This document shows positions 12,755 through 19,429 of a stretch of 19,429 nucleotides of DNA, one piece after another. The stretch is from Porphyromonadaceae bacterium UBA4259 (GTDB lineage Bacteria > Bacteroidota > Bacteroidia > Bacteroidales > Muribaculaceae). The position numbers and the translations under genes were made by a program. The stretch lies in contig DGWL01000009.1 of NCBI GenBank assembly GCA_002396125.1, positions 5,567 through 24,995 on the forward strand, written 5' to 3'. Within the stretch, counting starts at the first letter, position 1. The number at the start of each line of letters is the position of its first letter. The notes under the pieces were generated by a model, which saw only the letters and a program-made list of their open reading frames with translations, made no database searches and was not told where the DNA came from.

Positions 12755-15322
12755 ATGGCTTTGAATAATATATGGCATAATGTATTGATCGCATGGCACG
12801 CTGTGGCTAATGGCTACAAGCGGTTCAACGCGTGGTATAAGAGCCTCTATGCCGGCAAGCCGTGGTACAAGAAGGCATTTTGGGCCATGTGCACACTGCT
12901 GGCAACGCTCATGCTGCTGCTTGTGGCCATCAACATTAACTTCCTGTGGCTCTTCGGCAAGTCACCGTCGTTGCACGAAATCATGGAGCCGAGGCCCTAC
13001 AACGCATCCTATGTGTACAGTGCCGACGGCAAGCAGATAGGCAAGTTCTTCAAGGAGAACCGCACTCCGGTGAAATATGAGGAAGTCGACACAATGTTCT
13101 TCAGGCTCCTTATCGACACCGAGGACGAGCGCTTCTACAGCCACTGGGGCATCGACTTTCACGGCATAGGCGGCGCCATCAAGGACATGGTTGTGCATCG
13201 CCGCCCGCGCGGTGCCTCCACGCTCACGCAGCAACTGGTGAAAAACATGTTCAGGATGCGCACCCGCGAGTACACCGGCGGCCTGCTGTGCTACATTCCC
13301 GGCGTGAGGATGATCATCATGAAGATGAAAGAGTGGATTCTTGCCACCGAGATTGAGGCTTTCTACGACAAGGAAAGAATACTTGAAATGTATGCCAACA
13401 CTGTCGACTTCGGCAACCAGGCCTTCGGCATCAAGACCGCGGCATCGACCTATTTCAACACTACCCCCGCCAAACTCAAGCCCGAGCAGAGCGCCACACT
13501 GGTGGGCATCCTCAAGGGCACATCCTACTACAACCCGCTCAAGCACCCCAAGCGCTGCCTCGAGCGACGCAACACAGTGCTTCACAACGCCCTTGACCAT
13601 GGCGACATGAGCCAAGAAAAATATGACCGCCTGAGCAAGAAGAATCTCAATCTCAAGTACACTCCCGAGACTGAGCAGAACGACCAGTGCGCCTACTTCA
13701 AGATGGCGCTGGTGGAGGAGATGCGCGACTGGTGCGAGGACAACGACATCGACTTCTATCGCGATGGCCTGGAGATTCACACCACCATCGACACCCGCAT
13801 GCAACGCTATGCCGAGCAGGCTGTGAAGCAGCAGATGCGCGTGGTGCAGCAAAACTTCGACCGCGAGTGGGGCGACAGGCCATGCTGGGTTGACGCCAAC
13901 GGCAAGGTGCTCGAAAACTTCCTTGCCGACAAGGTGGAGCGCAGCGAGGTGTACAAGCAACTGATGGCACGCTTCAACGAGAACATGGACTCGGTGGACT
14001 ACTACATGAACAAGAAACATGAGGTGAAGCTCTTTGACTACAACGGAGGGCACACCGCCACAATGAGCTCAATCGACTCGATAAAACACATGCTCCACAA
14101 GATGCACTGCGGCTTCATTGCCATGGATCCGCACACGGGCGAGGTGAAAGCCTGGGTGGGAGATGTTGACTTCAAGACGTGGCAATATGACAACGTGCGC
14201 GCCGCCCACCAGCCGGGCAGCACGTTCAAGCTCTTCGTCTACAGCGCCGCCCTCAAGCAAGGACGCCGCCCGTGTGACCAATATATGGACTCGCCACTCG
14301 CCACGCCACTCATGGACCGAGACAAAAAGACCGGACAGAGCAGGCTGTGGGAACCGAAGAACGCCAGCGGACGCTTCAGCAACGCACCCATGACAATGCG
14401 CGCCGCCCTGGCACGCAGCAACAACATCATAGCCGTGAAAGTGGGCAATGAGGTGGGCATGAAGCGCGTGGCGCAGACCGCCTATGACATGGGCATCAAG
14501 AGCACACTCGACGAGACACCGTCGCTGTGCCTGGGCTCTAGCGACGTGAACCTGCTCGAACTCGTTAGCTGCTATGGCACCGTCGCCAACGACGGCCAGC
14601 CCAAGAACCCCGTGATGGTGACCCGCATCTTGCGCACCAACAAGAAAGGTGAAAAAGAAGAAATCTACAACAGCAAGACACTGAGCGATCCCAGCCGCGC
14701 CCTGTCGCACGACCAAGCCTACAGCATGCGCAAGATGCTTGAGGCCGTGTGCAGCGATGCCGGCGGCACCGGTGTGGCACTCAACAACTATGTGAGCAAC
14801 ATTGGCCTCGGCGCCAAGACCGGCACCAGCGACAACTACACCGATGCCTGGTTTGTCGCCATCACGCCCGGTCTGGTGTGTGGTACTTGGGTGGGAGGAC
14901 AGTACCGCCAGATTCACTTCCGCTCGGCACAAGGCCAAGGCAGCCGTGCCGCATTGCCCATCGTGGGACTCTTCTTGCAGAAGGTTCTCGCCAGCGGCAA
15001 GTTTGGCTATCTGCAAAAACCATTCCCCGCCGACCATGAGCTCGACCGCTACATCATGGCATGCAGCAACGTGATTAACGGCGAGGACGACGAGAGCGAC
15101 TCGCTAGCCACCGGGGCCTACCAACCCTACAACGACAGCATTATGCCGCAAAACTCCGCCACCGGCGACTACGATAGCACCTACTACATCCGCAACAAGG
15201 TGCACGACGACATTAACGGCACCGGCTCAAGCAAGCCCAAGCAGGAGGAGCCAAGCACCGACCAGCCTGTGAGCACCGCCATCGACGACCGCGTGAAAGG
15301 AGCCTTCAACAGCGAAAATTAA
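12755..15322 (+). CDS. Class A penicillin-binding protein 1A (bifunctional transglycosylase/transpeptidase)
   Basis: This 855-residue inner-membrane enzyme polymerises lipid II and crosslinks peptidoglycan. A basic cytosolic tail (1-40) and one transmembrane helix (about 41-66) precede the GT51 domain (about 90-290), with EDERFYSHWGID (123-134, catalytic Glu123) and GASTLTQQLVKN (153-164). The transpeptidase domain follows (about 445-780), with the SxxK nucleophile Ser489 in GSTFKLF, the SNN motif at 555-557, and KTGTS at 688-692. All key residues are present. The tail after about 790 is polar and low in complexity. The length is typical of PBP1a. It is the first gene of a likely run with nadB (62-bp gap) and has its own promoter element. 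Confidence 0.96.
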   Translation: MALNNIWHNVLIAWHAVANGYKRFNAWYKSLYAGKPWYKKAFWAMCTLLATLMLLLVAININFLWLFGKSPSLHEIMEPRPYNASYVYSADGKQIGKFFKENRTPVKYEEVDTMFFRLLIDTEDERFYSHWGIDFHGIGGAIKDMVVHRRPRGASTLTQQLVKNMFRMRTREYTGGLLCYIPGVRMIIMKMKEWILATEIEAFYDKERILEMYANTVDFGNQAFGIKTAASTYFNTTPAKLKPEQSATLVGILKGTSYYNPLKHPKRCLERRNTVLHNALDHGDMSQEKYDRLSKKNLNLKYTPETEQNDQCAYFKMALVEEMRDWCEDNDIDFYRDGLEIHTTIDTRMQRYAEQAVKQQMRVVQQNFDREWGDRPCWVDANGKVLENFLADKVERSEVYKQLMARFNENMDSVDYYMNKKHEVKLFDYNGGHTATMSSIDSIKHMLHKMHCGFIAMDPHTGEVKAWVGDVDFKTWQYDNVRAAHQPGSTFKLFVYSAALKQGRRPCDQYMDSPLATPLMDRDKKTGQSRLWEPKNASGRFSNAPMTMRAALARSNNIIAVKVGNEVGMKRVAQTAYDMGIKSTLDETPSLCLGSSDVNLLELVSCYGTVANDGQPKNPVMVTRILRTNKKGEKEEIYNSKTLSDPSRALSHDQAYSMRKMLEAVCSDAGGTGVALNNYVSNIGLGAKTGTSDNYTDAWFVAITPGLVCGTWVGGQYRQIHFRSAQGQGSRAALPIVGLFLQKVLASGKFGYLQKPFPADHELDRYIMACSNVINGEDDESDSLATGAYQPYNDSIMPQNSATGDYDSTYYIRNKVHDDINGTGSSKPKQEEPSTDQPVSTAIDDRVKGAFNSEN

Positions 15323-15384
15323 AACAATTAAGCTCTCACCTGAGAACTCTCACAGTGAGGACACATACAAATAATATAGAAACT

Positions 15385-16977
15385 ATGACTTACAAATATG
15401 ATTATCTTATAATTGGATCGGGTGTTGCCGGAATGAGCTTTGCCCTGAAGGTTGCCGGCACCGGCAAGGTTGCGCTGGTGTGCAAAACCAGCCTCGACGA
15501 GGCTAACACCGACCTGGCTCAAGGCGGAGTGGCAAGTGTCACCAATCTTGAAGTTGACGACTTTGAGCAGCACATTCACGACACGATGGTCGCAGGCGAC
15601 TGGCTGAGCGACACCGAGGCCGTGAAACAAGTGGTGACCCGTGCTCCCGAGCAAATCAAGGCACTGATTGACTGGGGCGTAGACTTCGACAAGAACGAGA
15701 AGGGCGACTTCGACCTACACCGCGAGGGAGGACACAGCCAGTTCCGCATCCTGCACCACGCCGACAACACCGGCCACGAGATACAACAGTCGCTCGTTGA
15801 GGCCGTGAAGGCCCACGACAACATCGACATCTTTGACAACCACTTTGCCGTTGAGATTCTCACGCAGCACCACCTGGGCAAGATAGTGACCCGCCGCACA
15901 CGCGACATTCAGTGCTATGGCGCCTACGTGCTCAATCAGAAGACAGGCAAGGTCGACACCTTCCTCTCGCGCGTGACACTCATGGCCACCGGCGGCGCTG
16001 GCGCTGTGTATCACACCACCACCAACCCGCTCATCGCCACCGGCGACGGCATTGCCATGGTGTATCGTGCCAAGGGAACCGTGAAGGACATGGAATTCAT
16101 TCAGTTTCACCCCACTGCCCTCTACCACCCAGGCGACCGCCCCGCGTTCCTCATCACCGAGGCTATGCGAGGCTATGGAGCCGTGCTCCGCAACCTTGCC
16201 GGCGAGGAGTTCATGCACAAGTATGACCCACGCCTCTCGCTTGCTCCACGCGATGTGGTGGCACGCGCCATCGACAGCGAGATGAAACAGCGTGGCGAGG
16301 ACCATGTTTTCCTCGACGTGACCCACAAGGATGCCGAGGAAACCAAGCACCACTTCCCCAACATCTACAAGCACTGCCTGGAACTGGGCATCGACATCAC
16401 CAAAGACTACATCCCTGTGGTGCCAGCCGCTCACTACCTGTGCGGTGGCATCAAGGTTGACCTGAACGCCTGCTCGTCGATTGAGCGACTCTATGCCGTG
16501 GGCGAGTGCTCCTGCACCGGCCTGCATGGCGGCAACCGCCTGGCAAGCAACTCACTGATTGAGGCTGTGGTTTATGCCGACGCGGCCGCCCGGCACGCCA
16601 TCGCCTGCCACAACCACTACGACTACCGCACCGACATCCCCGAGTGGGACGACAAGGGCACCCAGCATCCTGAGGAGATGGTGCTCATCAGCCAGACCGA
16701 GAAGGAGGTGGGCGAGATAATGAGCGCCTATGTGGGCATCGTGCGTAGCAACCTGCGCCTCAACCGAGCATGGAACCGCCTCGACATCCTCTATGAGGAA
16801 ACCGAGAAGCTGTTCAAGGAGAGCACCGTGAGTCGCCGCATCTGCGAGCTTCGCAACATCATCAACGTGGGCTACCTCATCATGCGCCAAGCCATGGAGC
16901 GCAAGGAGTCGCGCGGTCTGCACTACACAATCGACTATCCTCCCAAGCCAAAAAACGAGGAGGACTTGAAGCTTTAA
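15385..16977 (+). CDS. nadB: L-aspartate oxidase
   Basis: This 530-residue cytosolic flavoenzyme oxidises L-aspartate to iminoaspartate, the first step of de novo NAD synthesis; in anaerobes it can use fumarate as acceptor. FAD-binding GSGVAG is at 11-16 and AQGGVA at 45-50. Active-site residues match E. coli NadB in order: Glu114 (REGGHS), His242 (HPTAL), Arg289 (PRDVVARA), His350 (AAHYLCGG) and Arg385 (HGGNRLASNS). The same family includes succinate dehydrogenase flavoproteins, but the length and the HGGNRLASNSLIEA motif favour NadB. I chose the ATG at 15385; an in-frame GTG at 15355 would add ten polar residues not expected in the family. nadA and nadC are not in the window. Confidence 0.95.
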   Translation: MTYKYDYLIIGSGVAGMSFALKVAGTGKVALVCKTSLDEANTDLAQGGVASVTNLEVDDFEQHIHDTMVAGDWLSDTEAVKQVVTRAPEQIKALIDWGVDFDKNEKGDFDLHREGGHSQFRILHHADNTGHEIQQSLVEAVKAHDNIDIFDNHFAVEILTQHHLGKIVTRRTRDIQCYGAYVLNQKTGKVDTFLSRVTLMATGGAGAVYHTTTNPLIATGDGIAMVYRAKGTVKDMEFIQFHPTALYHPGDRPAFLITEAMRGYGAVLRNLAGEEFMHKYDPRLSLAPRDVVARAIDSEMKQRGEDHVFLDVTHKDAEETKHHFPNIYKHCLELGIDITKDYIPVVPAAHYLCGGIKVDLNACSSIERLYAVGECSCTGLHGGNRLASNSLIEAVVYADAAARHAIACHNHYDYRTDIPEWDDKGTQHPEEMVLISQTEKEVGEIMSAYVGIVRSNLRLNRAWNRLDILYEETEKLFKESTVSRRICELRNIINVGYLIMRQAMERKESRGLHYTIDYPPKPKNEEDLKL

Positions 16978-17029
16978 ACAACGTGACTATTCACTTTTTT
17001 CAGATAACGCTTAAATGATAGGCATAACA

Positions 17030-18010
17030 ATGCGCTTGAAATATTTATTGCTTTTATCAATGGCTATCGTGACTCTTGCAGGCTGCAAGTCGCAGCCACA
17101 ATCGAGTGCAGGCAGCGCCTCGCAAGTGGAAAACAACACCACAGCGGTTGAGGTGCCGGCCTTCGACGGCGACAACGCCTACAGTATGGTAAAAGCTCAG
17201 TGCGACTTTGGGCCACGCGTGCCGGGCACTGAGGCTCACGCCAAGTGCGCCCAGTGGCTGGAACAGCAGCTCAAGCAGTGTTGCGACAGCGTGATTGTGC
17301 AAGAGGCACAAGTCAAGACCTTTGACAACACCACGCTCAACATCAAGAACTTAGTAGGCTGCATCAACCCCGACAACACCGACCGCATATTGTTGCTGGC
17401 TCACTGGGATTGCCGCCCCTGGGCCGACAACGACCCCGACCCCGCTAAGCAACACCAGCCGGTGATGGGTGCCAACGATGGCGCCAGTGGTGTGGGTGTG
17501 CTGCTTGAGCTCGCCCGCATCATGCACGAGAAGCGCCCCACAATAGGAGTTGACATCTTGCTCGTTGACGCCGAGGACTGGGGTACCAACGACGTGGAAG
17601 ACTCGTGGGCTCTGGGCACACAATACTGGGCAAAGCATCCCCACGTGGAAGGCTACTCACCACGATTCGGCATCCTGCTCGACATGGTGGGAGCCAGTGG
17701 CGCACGCTTCAGCAAGGAAATAATGTCGATGCAATGGGCCAGCGAGGTGGTTAACGAGGTGTGGACGGCCGCCAGCGACGCAGGCTACGGCAACTACTTC
17801 GTCAACACGCTGGGAGGCGCCATCACCGACGACCACGTGCAGGTGAACGAAGCAGGCATCAAGTGTATCGACATCATCGACATGCGCCAGGATAGCGACA
17901 CCGGCTTCTTTGACGGCTGGCACACCACTGCCGACACTATGCAGTGGATCGACAAGGCTGTACTCAAGGCCGTGGGTCAAACTGTGGCAACTGTTATCTA
18001 CAGCTATTGA
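17030..18010 (+). CDS. Glutaminyl-peptide cyclotransferase-like M28 lipoprotein
   Basis: This 326-residue lipoprotein with lipobox LAGC (Cys19) is probably anchored in the periplasm or outer membrane. The fold is M28 zinc-dependent, and the motifs are those of bacterial glutaminyl cyclase (QC): FGPRVPGTEAHAKC near residue 62, LLAHWDCRPWADNDP after 120, Asp150 in GANDGASG, Glu182 in DAEDWG, a TDDHVQVNEAG block, and His298 in GWHTTADTM. Asp150, Glu182 and His298 are the expected single-zinc ligands. QC turns N-terminal glutamine into pyroglutamate on exported proteins, and Bacteroidetes use it widely. M28 aminopeptidases are the alternative, but they carry five ligands and two zincs. The ATG at 17030 gives a standard signal peptide; an ATG at 17015 adds five residues. 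It follows nadB by about 50 bp. Confidence 0.9.
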   Translation: MRLKYLLLLSMAIVTLAGCKSQPQSSAGSASQVENNTTAVEVPAFDGDNAYSMVKAQCDFGPRVPGTEAHAKCAQWLEQQLKQCCDSVIVQEAQVKTFDNTTLNIKNLVGCINPDNTDRILLLAHWDCRPWADNDPDPAKQHQPVMGANDGASGVGVLLELARIMHEKRPTIGVDILLVDAEDWGTNDVEDSWALGTQYWAKHPHVEGYSPRFGILLDMVGASGARFSKEIMSMQWASEVVNEVWTAASDAGYGNYFVNTLGGAITDDHVQVNEAGIKCIDIIDMRQDSDTGFFDGWHTTADTMQWIDKAVLKAVGQTVATVIYSY

Positions 18011-18024
18011 GGAAGAGAACGAGA

Positions 18025-18057
18025 GACGACAATTGGGAAAACTGTTCTCCCATCGTC
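18025..18057. other. Bulged hairpin between the QC and flippase genes
   Basis: GACGA (18025-18029) pairs with TCGTC (18053-18057) and TGGGA (18034-18038) with TCCCA (18048-18052), giving ten base pairs with a four-base bulge and a nine-base loop. There is no T run, so it is weak as a terminator. Confidence 0.3.
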
Positions 18058-18097
18058 ACACGACCCACTAAACTATTAATTATAAACTAAGAATATA

Positions 18098-19429
18098 TTG
18101 GCACAAAACGTAACACAGGAGCGCTCGTCTAAGTTCTTGAAGGACTTGGGCATCTATGCCATTGGCAACTTGGGTGCGAAAATCATCACGTTTGCGATGA
18201 TGGCTGTGTACTCGTTTTTTGTGAAAGACACCGGCGACTTTGGTTACTACGACCTGTGCTTCACAATTATACTGCTAGTGTTGTCGTTCACAACCCTGCA
18301 GTTGCGCGACGGCACGTTGCGCTTCCTTCTCGACACCGATAATGAGCAACGCCGCAGCCGCATTGTCACTTTCATTTACCGCACACTGCTGAGCACATCC
18401 ACCCTGTGCCTTATCGCCACCGCAGTAGTATCACTATTCACCAGCATAGCCTATGTGTGGTATAGCCTCGGTCTGCTCATAGTAATGACATTCTATGAGG
18501 TAGTGACGCAAATAGCACGCGGCCTGGGCAAGAACAAGGTTTTTGTGCTCACCGGCATTATCTCGTCATCGTTAATTTTCCTGTTTAGCATTATCTTCGT
18601 CGTAATAATGGGGATGGGCATTAAGGGTATCTTTATCACCAACATCCTTGCGCGACTGGGAGCACTGATATTCATGGATTGCCGACTGAAAATCCTTGCA
18701 ACCTATTTCAAGTTCCGAATCAACGTCAAGGATGTCGCCACCGACATGCTCAAGTATTCCATTCCTCTCATCCCTGCCTCGCTGTGCTGGTGGTTAACAT
18801 CGGGAAGCGACCGCTGGTTCATCTCCCACTATGTGGGCCTTGACGCTAATGGCGTCTATGCCATTGCCGCGCGATTCACCGGTATCATTCAAGTGCTCGC
18901 CTTCACTTATTATCAAGCTTGGCAAGAGACTTCAATCCTGCAATATCACAGCTCCGACCGCGACAAGTTTTTCACCAATATGCTAAACAGTTACATCAGC
19001 ATTCTTGTTGTTATCCTAACCCTCTACACCTTTAGCCTGAAACTGCTTTATCCCATCCTGGTTGGAAGCAACTATCAGGATAGTCTCCAGTACATCTATC
19101 CGCTGGGCATCTCGGCGGCATTCTATGCTCTAGTGTTCTTCTTCGACATGGGCTACCAGTGCGCTAAAGACACCAAGCGGTCGATGCCTGGCGTGTTTTT
19201 GGCCGCCTTTGTCAACGTGGTACTCAACATAGTGCTTGTGCAGCACTATGGCCCCTTTGGTGCCATTGCCGCATCAATCATCACTTTTGTGATACTACTT
19301 CTATATCGTATTATCGACACCAGGCGTTATTTCAAATTGTCGTTCCACGCCAGCACTATGGTGCCTGTCACCATCATGCTATTGGGCGCGGGATTGTTCT
19401 ACATTATTGACTCATGGTGGCTCATAATC
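18098..19429 (+). CDS. Polysaccharide flippase (MATE/MOP, Wzx-like), C-terminal part beyond window
   Basis: The frame is open from 18098 to the window end: 444 codons without stop. The product is very hydrophobic, with about twelve predicted membrane helices, and has the look of O-antigen/polysaccharide translocases: an N-terminal FLKDLGIYAIGNLGAKIITF helix, LKYSIPLIPASLCWW near 220, and SGSDRWFISHYVG (235-247). It would flip lipid-linked oligosaccharide across the inner membrane. The start is most likely the TTG at 18098: an in-frame TAA lies at 18083-18085, and the first ATG (codon 37, inside the first helix) would remove half of that helix. The polymerase and glycosyltransferases it serves are not visible nearby; the glycosyltransferase at the left edge is far away. 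Confidence 0.9.
   Translation, partial: MAQNVTQERSSKFLKDLGIYAIGNLGAKIITFAMMAVYSFFVKDTGDFGYYDLCFTIILLVLSFTTLQLRDGTLRFLLDTDNEQRRSRIVTFIYRTLLSTSTLCLIATAVVSLFTSIAYVWYSLGLLIVMTFYEVVTQIARGLGKNKVFVLTGIISSSLIFLFSIIFVVIMGMGIKGIFITNILARLGALIFMDCRLKILATYFKFRINVKDVATDMLKYSIPLIPASLCWWLTSGSDRWFISHYVGLDANGVYAIAARFTGIIQVLAFTYYQAWQETSILQYHSSDRDKFFTNMLNSYISILVVILTLYTFSLKLLYPILVGSNYQDSLQYIYPLGISAAFYALVFFFDMGYQCAKDTKRSMPGVFLAAFVNVVLNIVLVQHYGPFGAIAASIITFVILLLYRIIDTRRYFKLSFHASTMVPVTIMLLGAGLFYIIDSWWLII

Noticed and set aside
12962..15037. Two long minus-strand frames opposite the PBP gene
   Set aside because: The sense strand has all GT51 and transpeptidase motifs. The antisense frames are rich in His, Val and Ala and match nothing.
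15355..15384. GTG start for nadB ten codons upstream
   Set aside because: The added residues are polar and absent from the usual NadB N-terminus; the ATG at 15385 leads directly into the first FAD-binding strand.
15715..16527. Minus-strand frame opposite nadB
   Set aside because: Shadow of nadB, whose active-site residues are all present in the sense frame.

Overview
The window looks like chromosomal DNA from an anaerobic gut or oral Bacteroidales (Bacteroides, Prevotella or Muribaculaceae-like). The evidence is promoters of the TAnnTTTG type in front of several genes, AT-rich start regions with little Shine-Dalgarno signal, GC-rich genes separated by AT-rich spacers, a BspA-like leucine-rich repeat protein ending in a dockerin-like module, and a linked aroQ / O-methyltransferase / rbfA / FtsX-type permease block. 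I see no RNA genes, insertion sequences, phage genes or CRISPR array. I cannot assign a genus from sequence alone.

Layout. Positions 1-196 are a 28-copy heptanucleotide tandem array that runs to within two bases of the start of a family 2 glycosyltransferase (199-1209, +). A perfect 50-bp palindrome (1275-1324) then separates it from a leftward block: 4930-1366 on the minus strand reads aroQ, an O-methyltransferase, rbfA, a LolC/E-like permease and a small cytosolic trypsin-like protease. A canonical promoter precedes aroQ and a second promoter element precedes rbfA. Next comes a 609-bp non-coding divergent region (4931-5539) rich in hairpins.

Rightward from 5540 there are four consecutive genes for exported proteins: an acidic lipoprotein, a protein with LprI-like spacing, a DUF6935-like protein, and a 1117-residue four-module LRR protein with a C-terminal dockerin. 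A strong terminator (11644-11674) closes this group. An AraC-family regulator with its own promoter element follows, then a run of housekeeping and envelope genes: a bifunctional class A penicillin-binding protein, L-aspartate oxidase (nadB), a glutaminyl cyclase-like M28 lipoprotein, and the start of a polysaccharide flippase that runs off the window with a probable TTG start.

How the genes may work together. Most of the window serves the cell envelope: glycan assembly (glycosyltransferase, flippase), peptidoglycan synthesis (PBP), lipoprotein or envelope export (permease), and surface or periplasmic proteins. Two of the exported proteins have a predicted signal-peptidase I site that leaves an N-terminal glutamine, the substrate of the glutaminyl cyclase encoded 5-10 kb downstream. 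No single undescribed system is proven here. The best candidates for a second look are the exported-protein island with its structured upstream region, the heptad array against the glycosyltransferase start, the perfect palindrome, and the four-module LRR/dockerin protein.
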